Below are positions 16,773 to 24,633 of a stretch of 64,000 nucleotides of DNA, piece by piece. The notes beneath the pieces were generated by a model. It did not search any database, was not told the DNA's origin, and saw only the letters and a program-made list of their open reading frames with translations. Source of the stretch: Chloroflexi bacterium CFX6 (lineage in GTDB: Bacteria; Chloroflexota; Anaerolineae; Anaerolineales; Villigracilaceae). How positions within the stretch are numbered: position 1 is the stretch's first letter; the number at the start of each line of letters is the position of its first letter. The stretch is from assembly GCA_030263595.1 (NCBI GenBank), contig SZPG01000009.1:1-64000 (forward strand). Reading direction: 5' to 3'. The translations under genes were made by a program, and so were the position numbers.

Positions 16773-16801
16773 CGGGGAAAATGAGAAAGGAACCTAAACC
16801 C

Positions 16802-17716
16802 ATGGCAACCGCCCTAATCCCCTCCCCCGCTCTTGATACCTCCGCCATTGATCGGGCGCCGCTGCAACCGTCAACCAAGGCCAAGTACACGACGGAGATC
16901 CGCAAGATGCACGCGGCAGGCGTGAACCCGGCCAACCATAAAGCCTTGCAAGCCTACGCGGACACGTTGAAATCCAGCCGCCGCCAGTTTTTGAAATCCG
17001 CCCTCCGCCTCATGGTCCGCGGGATCGAGCAGGACATGAAGGCAGGCGCAACCCCGCAAAACCTAAAACAGACACAAGCCGCATTGCTCCGCCTCGAGGC
17101 CATGCAGAACGCCGTCACGGTCGAGCAGCACAAGGGGACGAAGGCGCACACGTGGTTATCTCAAAAGCAGGTTGTACACATTACCAGCCTTTGCGGTGAC
17201 ACGCTCAAAGGGAAGCGGGATTGGATAATCCTTGGCCTGCTCCTGGGCGCGGGCCTTCGCCGTGATGAACTGGTCAACCTGACATTCGACGCCCTGAAGC
17301 AGCAGCCGACCAAGGCGGGGAAAATGCGGACCGTGATCGAAGTCCAGGGCAAGGGCAACAAGAGCCGCGTTATTCCCATCCAGGACAAACTAGCCGACCA
17401 TCTGAGGGAATGGCGCACGATTACAGGCGGTGGATACATTGCCCGGGCCATGACCCGAAGCGGCGACCTTTCCGAGAGAATGAGCGACAAAGGCATCTTT
17501 GAACTGGTCCGCAGCTATGGGAGGCGGATCGGCCTTGACACCCTGGCGCCGCATGACCTCCGCCGCACGTTCGCGCAGCTGGGTTATGAGGCGGGTATCC
17601 CTCTCACGCAAATCTCAACCCTGTTAGGTCATTCATCCGTTGCCACTACGCAGCGCTATTTGAACCTCGCGCTAGACCTGGAAACAAGCGCGAGCGACTT
17701 TATCCCCCTGGCATAA
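16802..17716 (+). CDS. Tyrosine recombinase, second copy
   Basis: The 304-residue product has an alpha-helical core-binding domain and a full catalytic set: R in AGLRRDE, K in GKGNKSR, H and R in HDLRRT, H in LGHSS and Y in TQRYLN. Unlike the attL-proximal integrase it keeps the LGH histidine. The start at 16802 has AAAGGAA upstream; an ATG at 16781 would be leaderless. It may be the excision partner, a resolvase for multimers of the replicating form, or a second integrase. It heads a plus-strand series of small genes. Confidence 0.85.
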   Translation: MATALIPSPALDTSAIDRAPLQPSTKAKYTTEIRKMHAAGVNPANHKALQAYADTLKSSRRQFLKSALRLMVRGIEQDMKAGATPQNLKQTQAALLRLEAMQNAVTVEQHKGTKAHTWLSQKQVVHITSLCGDTLKGKRDWIILGLLLGAGLRRDELVNLTFDALKQQPTKAGKMRTVIEVQGKGNKSRVIPIQDKLADHLREWRTITGGGYIARAMTRSGDLSERMSDKGIFELVRSYGRRIGLDTLAPHDLRRTFAQLGYEAGIPLTQISTLLGHSSVATTQRYLNLALDLETSASDFIPLA

Positions 17717-17763
17717 ACAGGTACGCGGTACCTGTTGCAATAATCACACGAAAGGAATAGGAC

Positions 17764-18048
17764 ATGAAACAAATTATCAACCGCAAAGTGTATGACACCA
17801 AGACCGCCTCCCTTGTGGCATCGGATCGCTATTGGGATGGTAGCAACTTCGAGCGGCACGGGCGCAATACCTATCTCTACAAGACCCCGAACGGGGCGTT
17901 CTTCTCCCATCACACAACCCAATGGCAGGGTGAGCGGGACAGCATCCAAGCCCTGTCCGTTGACGAGGCCAAGGACCTGTTTGAACGCCTGCCCGAGCAT
18001 GACATGAGCTATGAAGCCGCGTTCGGTGAGAAGCCCGAGGAAGCATGA
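17764..18048 (+). CDS. Conserved small protein of mobile-element type
   Basis: The 94-residue product starts MKQIINRKVYDTKTA and continues with LYKTPNGAFFSHH and EAKDLFERLPEHDMSYEAAFG. This pattern resembles small proteins common on mobile elements of Gram-positive bacteria, whose function is unknown. GAAAGGAATAG precedes the ATG. Its stop overlaps the next start (ATGA). Confidence 0.65.
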   Translation: MKQIINRKVYDTKTASLVASDRYWDGSNFERHGRNTYLYKTPNGAFFSHHTTQWQGERDSIQALSVDEAKDLFERLPEHDMSYEAAFGEKPEEA

Positions 18049-18332
18049 ACACCCGTTCCCTGCTCGACAATATCAGCCCCGCAAATTTCATTCTGTTGCT
18101 GGCCTCGCAGCTGAGGAAACTCGCCTTCGAAGATCGGTGCAGCGTGGTCGACTTCTTCCTGTTTATGAAGTTCAAGGGCGGACACCTGACCCCGCTTCAG
18201 ATCGTTTCCCGCTCCCCGTCAATTTTGCGCGGCGCCGCGGCCACGTGGTCCCGTTACTTCCTCGCGCCCTATGGCATCGGCGGGTATGCGATGGTTGACC
18301 GCAAGACAAGCCAGGTAAAGGCGATCCGATAG
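18045..18332 (+). CDS. Hypothetical element protein, 95 aa
   Basis: The 95-residue product is moderately hydrophobic at the N-terminus (ANFILLLASQLRKLAF) and basic overall, with no motif I recognise. It begins on an ATGA overlap with the gene before and ends 8 bp before the lipoprotein gene, so expression is operonic. It may be a small DNA-binding or membrane-associated protein; nothing in the sequence decides. Confidence 0.55.
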   Translation: MNTRSLLDNISPANFILLLASQLRKLAFEDRCSVVDFFLFMKFKGGHLTPLQIVSRSPSILRGAAATWSRYFLAPYGIGGYAMVDRKTSQVKAIR

Positions 18333-18340
18333 GAGGCAGA

Positions 18341-18655
18341 TTGAAACGAATACTAACCCTCATTCTCTCATTGACCCTTGCCGCGTGTTTGGATACGAGC
18401 GCGGCAATTGTACAACCCGCGACCAGGACACCCACCCCCCACCCCACCCAGGAACCGACCGCAACGGCAACGGACGCGCCGAGCCTTTGCACAGTGACCG
18501 CCGAAGCATTGCACATCCGTTCGGGACCTGGCATCGAGCATCCCGTCATTGGCTATCTGTACGCGGGCGATATTGTGAGCATCCTAGACCAGCGCGGCGC
18601 ATGGTACGAGATCGGCGCCGACCGCTGGATACATTCAAGATATTGCGAGGAGTAA
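18341..18655 (+). CDS. SH3-domain lipoprotein carried by the element
   Basis: The 104-residue product opens with a signal peptide ending in the lipobox LAAC, so Cys16 would be lipidated. A Thr/Pro-rich linker follows. The C-terminal 55 residues form a bacterial SH3 (SH3_3) domain with ALHIRSGPG, VIGYLYAGD and WIHSRYC. Such domains often bind peptidoglycan or surface partners. Two cysteines (CTVTAEAL..., RYC) could form a disulfide. The start is TTG at 18341 behind GGAGG. As cargo of an integrated element it may act in surface exclusion or defence of the host envelope, which is inference. Confidence 0.75.
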   Translation: MKRILTLILSLTLAACLDTSAAIVQPATRTPTPHPTQEPTATATDAPSLCTVTAEALHIRSGPGIEHPVIGYLYAGDIVSILDQRGAWYEIGADRWIHSRYCEE

Positions 18656-18661
18656 AAGACC

Positions 18662-18805
18662 ATGAAAAAGTTCGAAGTGTACGGACATGCGGACGCGAAA
18701 GGAAAGGCGCCATTCCTCGGCACAGTCTTCGCCAACGACCGAGGCGAGGCGATGGAAAAGGCGCGGGCAAAATGGGGAAACGCCGTAGCCTACCTTTACC
18801 CGTAA
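18662..18805 (+). CDS. Small element protein, 47 aa
   Basis: An ATG at 18662 with GGAG upstream opens a 47-codon frame (MKKFEVYGHADAKGK..., ending VAYLYP). The pattern FLGTVFANDRGEAMEKARAKWG suggests a small alpha/beta fold. I know no function. It lies 6 bp after the lipoprotein stop and 13 bp before the next start. Confidence 0.6.
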   Translation: MKKFEVYGHADAKGKAPFLGTVFANDRGEAMEKARAKWGNAVAYLYP

Positions 18806-18818
18806 GGAGTAAAAGACC

Positions 18819-19028
18819 ATGAAGATCGTTCCCTTGACCATCATTTCCGTTTTCGCCCTGTTGGGTCTCGCGCTTGTGTTACCGGCCGCGGCGCAATGGG
18901 AAGCCCTGCAAATTCAAGCGGGCCTTGGCAATACCCAGCCATTGACGGAGGCAATTGTCAAAATGGCGGGCGGTATCGTGTGCCTGGCTATTGCATGGTT
19001 TGGCCTGAAAAAGACACGCAGCCAATAA
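18819..19028 (+). CDS. Small secreted or membrane protein, 69 aa
   Basis: The product has an N-terminal hydrophobic helix ending LPAAAAQ, which reads as a signal peptide with an A-A-Q cleavage site. A second helix follows (about 45-62, MAGGIVCLAIAWFGL) with a basic tail KKTRSQ. The layout resembles small pilin-like or holin-like subunits, such as TrbC/VirB2 or phage coat-like proteins: a short hydrophobic protein with a cleaved leader. No neighbouring secretion genes support this. GGAG precedes the ATG with the same leader sequence as its neighbours. Confidence 0.6.
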   Translation: MKIVPLTIISVFALLGLALVLPAAAQWEALQIQAGLGNTQPLTEAIVKMAGGIVCLAIAWFGLKKTRSQ

Positions 19029-19041
19029 GGAGTAACAAGCC

Positions 19042-19749
19042 ATGAAAAAGGTTTTGCAGACCGCAAGCAAGTACATATTCGCCGCGTTCGGGATCGCCGT
19101 CCTGGCTTTGCTCATGTCCCTGACGTATTCCGCCCTCGCGCGCATCTTCCCCGACAGCCTCACTAACCGCATGTGGGGATTGGTGATGTTCGATATTGCC
19201 GCCATGTGCTGGGCCTTGTCGTTTGTGTTCGGAAGCGAAAGCACCGGGCAGTATGCAACCTCCGCCATCGGCTTTATTGTGGCCTTCATCGGCACGCTGG
19301 GCATGGTGGGCGCGGAAGTGGCCTTGTCGAGTGACTTCCTCGAAGCGGGCGACATCGGTAAATGGATGGTGTACGGTTTCATCATCGTTACCGCACTACA
19401 CGCCGCCCTGCTGTATGCCCATCACGCGACCGCCCCGGACATCCACGAAAAGATAAACGTGGGTATTGCCCGCGGCGAGATCGTGACCGACGCGATCCAA
19501 AAGGCCACGAAGCAACTGGACGAAAACAAGGCGGAACTTTCCCATTCAATCACCCTGGATATTGTTTCACAGGTCAAGCGCGACCTCGGATTGACACCGA
19601 CCGAAGGGACGCCGTTTGAACGGAAGCAGGCGGAAACCGCCGCGGTAGTGGCGAAGGGCAAACAGGCAGCGCCGACCGCAGGGACCGAAGAGGAGGAAAC
19701 GGGCGAACCGCCCGCCCCTTTTCCAGACCGTCCCGAGTACATGTCCTAG
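19042..19749 (+). CDS. Four-helix membrane protein with cytosolic helical tail
   Basis: The 235-residue product has four hydrophobic segments (about 10-35, 47-63, 72-92 and 108-127). A soluble tail follows with a predicted amphipathic helix (IQKATKQLDENKAELSHSI) and a disordered acidic/proline-rich end. No family is recognised. It follows the 69-residue gene by 13 bp behind AAGGAG. The pair may form a small membrane complex encoded by the element. Confidence 0.6.
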   Translation: MKKVLQTASKYIFAAFGIAVLALLMSLTYSALARIFPDSLTNRMWGLVMFDIAAMCWALSFVFGSESTGQYATSAIGFIVAFIGTLGMVGAEVALSSDFLEAGDIGKWMVYGFIIVTALHAALLYAHHATAPDIHEKINVGIARGEIVTDAIQKATKQLDENKAELSHSITLDIVSQVKRDLGLTPTEGTPFERKQAETAAVVAKGKQAAPTAGTEEEETGEPPAPFPDRPEYMS

Positions 19750-19814
19750 CCCGCCGTTTGCGGTCCTGGTGGGATCGTCAGGTCCTGACATGGCGCTTGC
19801 AACCTTACAACCTC

Positions 19815-20021
19815 ATGCGCGTCAAACAACAGATGTTATGGACCGCCAAAAAGGACGGGACGCGGGAGCGGATATTTTGCAAGGCTTGTCTGATAGAGGG
19901 CAACCCCTGGTTGACCCCCGAGCCGTGCGAACACATCCTGAAAGCGGACCCAGGGGAACCGGTACAGGGGCACGTAATGCGGGAGATCCTGACGGAATTG
20001 AAGATCGACCGCGAAGGGTGA
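19815..20021 (+). CDS. Small Cys-containing element protein
   Basis: The 68-residue product from the ATG at 19815 contains CKACLIEG and, 16 residues on, CEHI, spaced as a possible zinc site. A longer frame opens at a TTG at 19758. Neither start has a Shine-Dalgarno, so the N-terminus is unsure. The stop TGA overlaps the next GTG. Confidence 0.5.
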   Translation: MRVKQQMLWTAKKDGTRERIFCKACLIEGNPWLTPEPCEHILKADPGEPVQGHVMREILTELKIDREG

Positions 20022-20149
20022 AAAAGACCTACCGCCGCGAATGTGGCTATTGTGGCGAGGTGTTCACAAGTCACAGCCACGCGGCCAGGTATTGCCCCCG
20101 CCCGAAGCATTGCCGCGAGTATGCCTACCGCGACCGCCGCAGCCGTTGA
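20018..20149 (+). CDS. Zinc-finger small protein, 43 aa
   Basis: A GTG at 20018 overlaps the previous stop (GTGA) and opens a 43-codon frame. It holds ECGYCGEVF, then RYCPRPKHC: four cysteines as C-x2-C...C-x5-C with a very basic C-terminus (YRDRRSR). This is the pattern of a tiny nucleic-acid-binding zinc ribbon, common on phages and plasmids. Confidence 0.6.
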   Translation: MKKTYRRECGYCGEVFTSHSHAARYCPRPKHCREYAYRDRRSR

Positions 20150-20232
20150 CAGTCGGCAGTCAGAGTGTCAACAAAAACAGCCCTACAAGCCCCGGCGCGC
20201 CTGAAAACGGGCCGGGGTACGGATACCCACAA

Positions 20233-20463
20233 ATGACGACTTACCTAGCCATTTTGAAGGACGACAAACGGACGGTGGTCATTGAGTTTGTACCGCTGCT
20301 GGATAGCCCCGCGTTCGAGCCGTTCTTTACAGGGATCGAGATCGTGTCAGTGGACATCCAACAGATCCCGCACACCTGGGCGGAGCAGCGCGCAGCGTAC
20401 CAGGCAAGCCCGAGCAGGCCAAAACCGCCGCATCAACCAGGGCTGTTCGATGACCAAAAATAG
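20233..20463 (+). CDS. Hypothetical element protein, 76 aa
   Basis: The product from the ATG at 20233 starts MTTYLAILKDDKRTVVIEF and ends with a proline-rich stretch (SRPKPPHQPGLFDDQK). The GLFD-type end resembles clamp- or partner-binding tails, but this is speculative. There is no clear ribosome site and the frame extends upstream without a better start. Confidence 0.45.
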   Translation: MTTYLAILKDDKRTVVIEFVPLLDSPAFEPFFTGIEIVSVDIQQIPHTWAEQRAAYQASPSRPKPPHQPGLFDDQK

Positions 20464-20532
20464 CTGTTTTGACCTTCCGTATATTTTCCTTTCATCTACC
20501 CATGAGATCGGCAAAACTCTAATGTTAAAAAA

Positions 20533-20562
20533 TTGTCCAGACCCGATGAATGGTGATATAGT
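20533..20562 (+). promoter_or_regulatory. Promoter upstream of the replication module
   Basis: TTGTCC (20533-20538) and TATAGT (20557-20562) are 18 bp apart. Transcription would begin near 20569 and run straight into the attenuator-like hairpins at 20578-20640. Confidence 0.5.
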
Positions 20563-20577
20563 CAATGCAACAACCAC

Positions 20578-20640
20578 CTGATCGCAGAAGAAGAAACGGA
20601 TCAGAGAGGCCTCTCGGCTTCTCGATCCGTTTTTTTGTTT
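20578..20640 (+). terminator. Attenuator-like terminator with a competing hairpin
   Basis: AACGGATC (20595-20602) pairs with GATCCGTT (20624-20631) and is followed by a long T-run. An upstream CTGATC (20578-20583) can instead pair with GATCAG (20599-20604), which overlaps the terminator's 5' arm, so the two hairpins are mutually exclusive. The loop contains the palindrome GAGAGGCCTCTC. The first gene behind it starts at 20713 and leads into the primase gene. Confidence 0.65.
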
Positions 20641-20712
20641 TTCCCCGCCCTGAAAGCACAACCGCCCTCGGGAAAGGGCGGCGGGACGGCGGACACGATA
20701 GGAGCGTGTCAC

Positions 20713-21180
20713 ATGAAAGAATTTACCACAACCGCAAGAATAATACAACCGGGGGAGATCGAGGTACACGAAGGACAAGGCAGGCAGAAGTTTTACGCCC
20801 TCAATCCCCATCGTGGCGGCAAGCGTCACATCGGGACCCTGATCGGTGCAACCTACGAAAAGACGGCGCAGGTCCTACGCAAGCCCGAACCGTCTTTAGC
20901 TCTCACGGCGCCCGAACTGGAAGCGGTGCAGGTCCTGGGCGGGCAGTTTGTGCGCGTCATTGTGAACAATTCCGAAACCTACGCAATAAGCACGGCGGAT
21001 TTTGTGCGCCATGCTGAAAGGTTTGTAAATCCGTTCTATGGTCATCAAATGCGCGTCCCTCTCCGATACTGGGCATCTACCAGCAGAACAGCAAAGCGCA
21101 ACGCGCTAGTGGACAACCCGAAGATCGAGCGGGAGGGGTTTGAATTGCCGCGCGATCGGCAGCTGAGGTTATTCGGATAA
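20713..21180 (+). CDS. Hypothetical protein of the replication module
   Basis: The 155-residue product starts at the ATG at 20713 behind GGAG. The first third looks like a small beta-rich domain (ARIIQPGEIEVHEGQGRQKFYALN), and the end is basic with RLFG. No family is recognised. It is only 6 bp from the primase-polymerase gene and lies behind the attenuator. A role in replication or its control is therefore plausible. Confidence 0.6.
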   Translation: MKEFTTTARIIQPGEIEVHEGQGRQKFYALNPHRGGKRHIGTLIGATYEKTAQVLRKPEPSLALTAPELEAVQVLGGQFVRVIVNNSETYAISTADFVRHAERFVNPFYGHQMRVPLRYWASTSRTAKRNALVDNPKIEREGFELPRDRQLRLFG

Positions 21181-21186
21181 AACGCC

Positions 21187-22722
21187 GTGACTGAAACAAA
21201 ACGCGTCCGCACTTTATACATTGAACAGGGATACGATTGTATCCCTCTCAAGCCATTGTCAAAACTGCCACTATCGGCAGGCTGGCAGGAGCGTGAGACC
21301 TTTCGCCAATGGCAACGCGCGCCCGAAGATGCAAATTTCGGTTTACGTGCTGGCCATGGCAAAGCCTTTATAGATTGTGATACCAAGAGCGACCCGTCCA
21401 CGACTGAAAACGTCCTTCGCTGGCTGGACGGTTTGGGGATACGAAATTATCCCATCGTGCAGACCCCTAGCGGCGGAAGTCACATCTATGTCAACTTTGA
21501 GGGGGTATTACTTGGAAGTAAACGCAATCTATCGAGACAGATCGGAAAGGGTGAATTTCGTTATGATCATGGTGCGTATGTCGCCGCGCCGCCATCGGTC
21601 ATCCAGGAGGGAACATACACGCTTCTAGAGGGCGATCCTGGGCGACTGCCTACACTGGACATAAAAGATATTGCCGCGCTTGTGAACGTCAATGAAAACG
21701 TAACCGACATGAAGCCCGCCGCGATCATGTCTCAAACTGCCCGCGCCTTGTCAATGGGGCAGGGGATCGAGCGCTATCAATCCAGGAGCGAAGCAGAGGC
21801 CGCCCTCGTGTTGTCTCTTGTCAATTCAGGCTTTGACTTTCAGCAGATAAAAGTCATCTTTGACACTTCGCCTTGTGCTGGAAAATATGCCGAAATTCGG
21901 ACCCGCAACCCGAGGAAAGCAGAGGCCTATTTGTTGCACACCTGGAAAAACGCCGAGCGATACAAGCACAACGAAAGCCCCACGAGGCGCAAGATCCGCG
22001 AACTTCAAGCCATGGCCGAGCGCGCCGCCTGGGGGAGGGCTACGGATAAACTGGTATTCCTTGCGCATACACGGATCGCCTACAAGGCCGGGCGCTTCGA
22101 GTATGCCGCCTCGCGCCGCGACCTGGCATTAGAGGCGGGGGTGTCCAGTGACGCAACGGCCACGAACGCCACAAAGCGACTTATGAAGCGGGAACTGCTG
22201 ACGCTGCAAGAAAAGAGCGCGGCGAGGTTTGCAAACAGGTATGCTTTGCAGGTGGACAAATTTACCCACTTCCTCACATCTGCGCTCTTAGGGAGTGGGC
22301 ATTTTTGTCCACCTGCTGTAGTGATGGACAATGGGCTTATCCTGGACCTGGAGTGGCTGGAAACCTCCGACGCGTTCAGGAACGGGAAAGGCCGCCTCGG
22401 ACGACGCGCCGGGCAGGTGTATAAACTACTATTCGTGGAACACCTGACCGCCTCCGAGATCGCAGCACGGACCGGAGCAAGTCTAAAGACAATCCGCCGC
22501 GTGCTGGCCAAACTGGCAAAGGTCAAGGATCGTAAAACAGGCGAGGTGATCCAGATGGTCTCTTGTGACGAGGCCGACCGCTGGCGGTCTCATGTTGTTG
22601 ACCTGGAACTTCTAGAAGCTATTTACGGGACGCGCGGCGCAACGGAAAAGCAGAGGGAGAAATACGAGCGCGAACGGCGCGATCATGCCCGCGCCCTGGA
22701 GAGAGGAAAACTAACATCATGA
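21187..22722 (+). CDS. Primase-polymerase (AEP superfamily) with C-terminal HTH
   Basis: The 511-residue product carries an N-terminal bifunctional primase/polymerase domain. It opens with the SAGWQERE segment, the DxD-like catalytic pair D63/D65 in FIDCDTKSD and H99 in SGGSHIYVNF, then FRYDHGAYVAAPPS. The middle is alpha-helical. Residues around 435-460 (LTASEIAARTGASLKTIRRVL) form a helix-turn-helix, consistent with origin recognition. There is no obvious helicase domain. GTG at 21187 is the start. With the iterons 1.2 kb downstream this points to self-primed replication of the excised element. Confidence 0.82.
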   Translation: MTETKRVRTLYIEQGYDCIPLKPLSKLPLSAGWQERETFRQWQRAPEDANFGLRAGHGKAFIDCDTKSDPSTTENVLRWLDGLGIRNYPIVQTPSGGSHIYVNFEGVLLGSKRNLSRQIGKGEFRYDHGAYVAAPPSVIQEGTYTLLEGDPGRLPTLDIKDIAALVNVNENVTDMKPAAIMSQTARALSMGQGIERYQSRSEAEAALVLSLVNSGFDFQQIKVIFDTSPCAGKYAEIRTRNPRKAEAYLLHTWKNAERYKHNESPTRRKIRELQAMAERAAWGRATDKLVFLAHTRIAYKAGRFEYAASRRDLALEAGVSSDATATNATKRLMKRELLTLQEKSAARFANRYALQVDKFTHFLTSALLGSGHFCPPAVVMDNGLILDLEWLETSDAFRNGKGRLGRRAGQVYKLLFVEHLTASEIAARTGASLKTIRRVLAKLAKVKDRKTGEVIQMVSCDEADRWRSHVVDLELLEAIYGTRGATEKQREKYERERRDHARALERGKLTS

Positions 22723-22970
22723 TCAAGCTGAGCAAATGCGAACAGTTTGCAGAGAACCTCTACCGCGAGAACCTCCGCGCCTTCCTCGAACTGGAAAGCA
22801 TGCGGTACGGCATCATGGCCCGCCTGGGTTTCAGCGAAGCCGACGCCCTCGAGCTGGCCGTCGCCATCGTAGCCGTGGACAGGCAGGCATCCCAGGCGCC
22901 ACGGGCCACGGTCGAGGTGGGGATCGGTGAGGTAATGACAGCCGCAGGCGGACGCGTGTCCGCTGGCTGA
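22719..22970 (+). CDS. Hypothetical element protein, 83 aa
   Basis: The 83-residue product is helical and acidic in its first half (CEQFAENLYRENLRAFLELE). It starts on an ATGA overlap with the primase gene, so it is translationally coupled to it. No motif is recognised; a primase accessory or copy-control role would fit the position but is not shown. Confidence 0.55.
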   Translation: MIKLSKCEQFAENLYRENLRAFLELESMRYGIMARLGFSEADALELAVAIVAVDRQASQAPRATVEVGIGEVMTAAGGRVSAG

Positions 22971-22993
22971 TACCACAAACGAAAGGCAGAAAC

Positions 22994-23230
22994 ATGAACG
23001 CACAAGACAGAGAACTACTTCGAAAGTTGGACGCGCTGGAGGTTGAAATCTCCAAGATGAGCGGACCCTCACAACTCCCCGTTGAGGATCTCCGCCGCGG
23101 GATCGGTGACCTGCTCAAACAGTGTTTCGAGCAGAACGGTTTCCCGCGTGTGAAGCCCGAGAACTTCACGCCCGAATTGCGGGCCGAATGGCTGAGAGAG
23201 ATCGAGGGCGGTATCAAGACCGCACACTAG
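22994..23230 (+). CDS. Hypothetical element protein, 78 aa
   Basis: The 78-residue, highly charged helical product starts MNAQDRELLRKLDALE. GAAAGGCAG precedes the ATG. It lies between the primase module and the next coiled-coil-like gene. No family is recognised. Confidence 0.55.
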   Translation: MNAQDRELLRKLDALEVEISKMSGPSQLPVEDLRRGIGDLLKQCFEQNGFPRVKPENFTPELRAEWLREIEGGIKTAH

Positions 23231-23243
23231 AAAGGGACACACG

Positions 23244-23906
23244 ATGAACGAACAAAAACAGAAACAGGCACAACTTGCCGCCTCGCTTTTTAGCGGGATC
23301 GAAGCGCAGATCCGAGGCGTCGTCACGGCAAAGCAGACTTACAAGGCGGACCTGGCGAAACTGGGTGAGCTGAGTTACTACACCCCCGAACACCTCGAAA
23401 CACGGAAGATCGAACTGAGGCTGGCATACGACCAGGCGCGGGGAAAGGCTTATGAGAAAATCTCCGCCTCCCTGGATGAACTGAGAGCCGCCCTCGAAGA
23501 AAAACACGGCACGCTTGACCTGGCATCCCCCGAGTGGACAAACGCGCTAAGGCTTATCGAGATCGGCGGTGATACGCTGGATTATCAGACCATCGGGCAG
23601 ATCAATTCCGCGTTTGCCCATGACCAGCCCGCCCTCCGAGCGTTACAAACCATCTACAAGGCGCGGGGGATCGAAAATGACGGCGGGATCGCTAAAATGA
23701 TTTACGAGATCGAACCGTCATTCAAGAGGCTACAGGAAACCGCCGAACTTGTGCTGATACGGGAGGGCGGTCCAACCATCGGCACGCTTGCCCGAGCCGT
23801 CGGTGAGATCGCAGGCCTGGAAGGCGTGTCATTCGATACCAGCCCCGACCCTGACGCGCTTCAGGAGGCCGTGAACATCGGCGCGGGCCTGGCAGTGATG
23901 CAATGA
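23244..23906 (+). CDS. Helical element protein, 220 aa
   Basis: The 220-residue product is mostly charged helices with several long amphipathic stretches (for example KAYEKISASLDELRAALEEK). It looks like a coiled-coil structural or scaffold protein. AAAGGGACAC precedes the ATG. Its stop lies 35 bp before the first iteron. No family is recognised. Confidence 0.55.
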   Translation: MNEQKQKQAQLAASLFSGIEAQIRGVVTAKQTYKADLAKLGELSYYTPEHLETRKIELRLAYDQARGKAYEKISASLDELRAALEEKHGTLDLASPEWTNALRLIEIGGDTLDYQTIGQINSAFAHDQPALRALQTIYKARGIENDGGIAKMIYEIEPSFKRLQETAELVLIREGGPTIGTLARAVGEIAGLEGVSFDTSPDPDALQEAVNIGAGLAVMQ

Positions 23907-23940
23907 CAATTACCGCAGTTTTACAGCGGGAAACAGCGGA

Positions 23941-24061
23941 AAATAACGCCTGCTAGCAGGGGAAGAACAGGGGAAAATAACGCCTGCTAGCAGGGGAAGA
24001 ACAGGGGAAAATAACGCCTGCTAGCAGGGGAAGAACAGGGGAAAAATTCCCTGCTAGGCAG
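23941..24061. repeat. Three 34-bp iterons: candidate replication origin
   Basis: An exact 34-bp unit repeats at 23941-23974, 23975-24008 and 24009-24042, with a decayed fourth unit to about 24061. Each unit contains the 12-bp palindrome CCTGCTAGCAGG and an A-rich AAATAA. Tandem phased repeats next to a primase gene are the usual form of an iteron origin. Confidence 0.7.
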
Positions 24062-24137
24062 TGAAAAAGCAGGCGTAAACGGTTGCAAAAGGTAACATTT
24101 TCGTCACTGTTAACTGTGGCAACTACAGCGACAATAC

Positions 24138-24158
24138 GGGGCGGGCAAAACCCGCCCC
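24138..24158. other. Strong GC hairpin before the small Cys-rich gene
   Basis: GGGGCGGG (24138-24145) and CCCGCCCC (24151-24158) form a perfect 8-bp stem. No T-run follows, so it is not a standard terminator. It lies 10 bp before the ATG at 24168 and could hide that start or belong to the origin region. Confidence 0.5.
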
Positions 24159-24167
24159 GGGTGTATT

Positions 24168-24365
24168 ATGAAAACGCAATGCGAGACATGCAGGCATTAT
24201 TTCGGCCTGGGGCAATGTGCCGCATTTGACCAGATCCCCGAGCCGATAATCCTGGGCGAACACGACCATAGGCAGCCGTTCGATGGTGATCGCGGCATTT
24301 TGTGGGAACCCGCCGACGCACAGGAGGAAGCCGATAGTGGGGGATCGGTCCGCCGCCCTGGGTAG
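24168..24365 (+). CDS. Small Cys-rich protein (CxxCxHY...CxAF type)
   Basis: The 65-residue product begins MKTQCETCRHYFGLGQCAAF and continues PEPIILGEHDHRQPFDGDRGI. The spacing of Cys and His residues and the order C-x2-C-x-HY, C-x-AF, GE-x-DH, GD-x-GI match a small conserved protein seen scattered through bacteria, often on elements. It probably binds a metal. Its function is unknown. No Shine-Dalgarno is visible; the hairpin just upstream may matter for its translation. The 190 bp behind it hold no convincing gene. Confidence 0.6.
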   Translation: MKTQCETCRHYFGLGQCAAFDQIPEPIILGEHDHRQPFDGDRGILWEPADAQEEADSGGSVRRPG

Positions 24366-24557
24366 CCGCCCCAATGCCATAAACCATCATATACGGAAGG
24401 CACTTTTACCAGGACGCCCCAGGTTGAACGGATCGCCGTCGGTCCTTCCCGTCAGTCATGGCACGCACGAAGCGCACAGCCAAGCCACGCCACGCGCCAA
24501 ACACGCGGCATCTAGTCGTGTCCTCGCAGATTTGCGGAAGCAATTTTGATTTTAGTC

Positions 24558-24586
24558 TTGCCCGTAGAGCAAAGGGGTTTTATACT
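24558..24586 (+). promoter_or_regulatory. Element-borne promoter that drives the rebuilt tRNA-Gly
   Basis: TTGCCC (24558-24563) and TATACT (24581-24586) are exactly 17 bp apart and lie about 50 bp before the tRNA. They are inside the element, upstream of the right repeat. In the excised circle the same promoter would face the integrase at the left end. Confidence 0.7.
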
Positions 24587-24633
24587 AAGAGCGCATGCCC
24601 ATTTCAAAAAATGGGAGCATGGCAGCAGGACAT

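Noticed and set aside
23941-24061. CRISPR array
   Set aside because: The 34-bp units are directly adjacent with no unique spacers and no cas genes are near; iterons fit.
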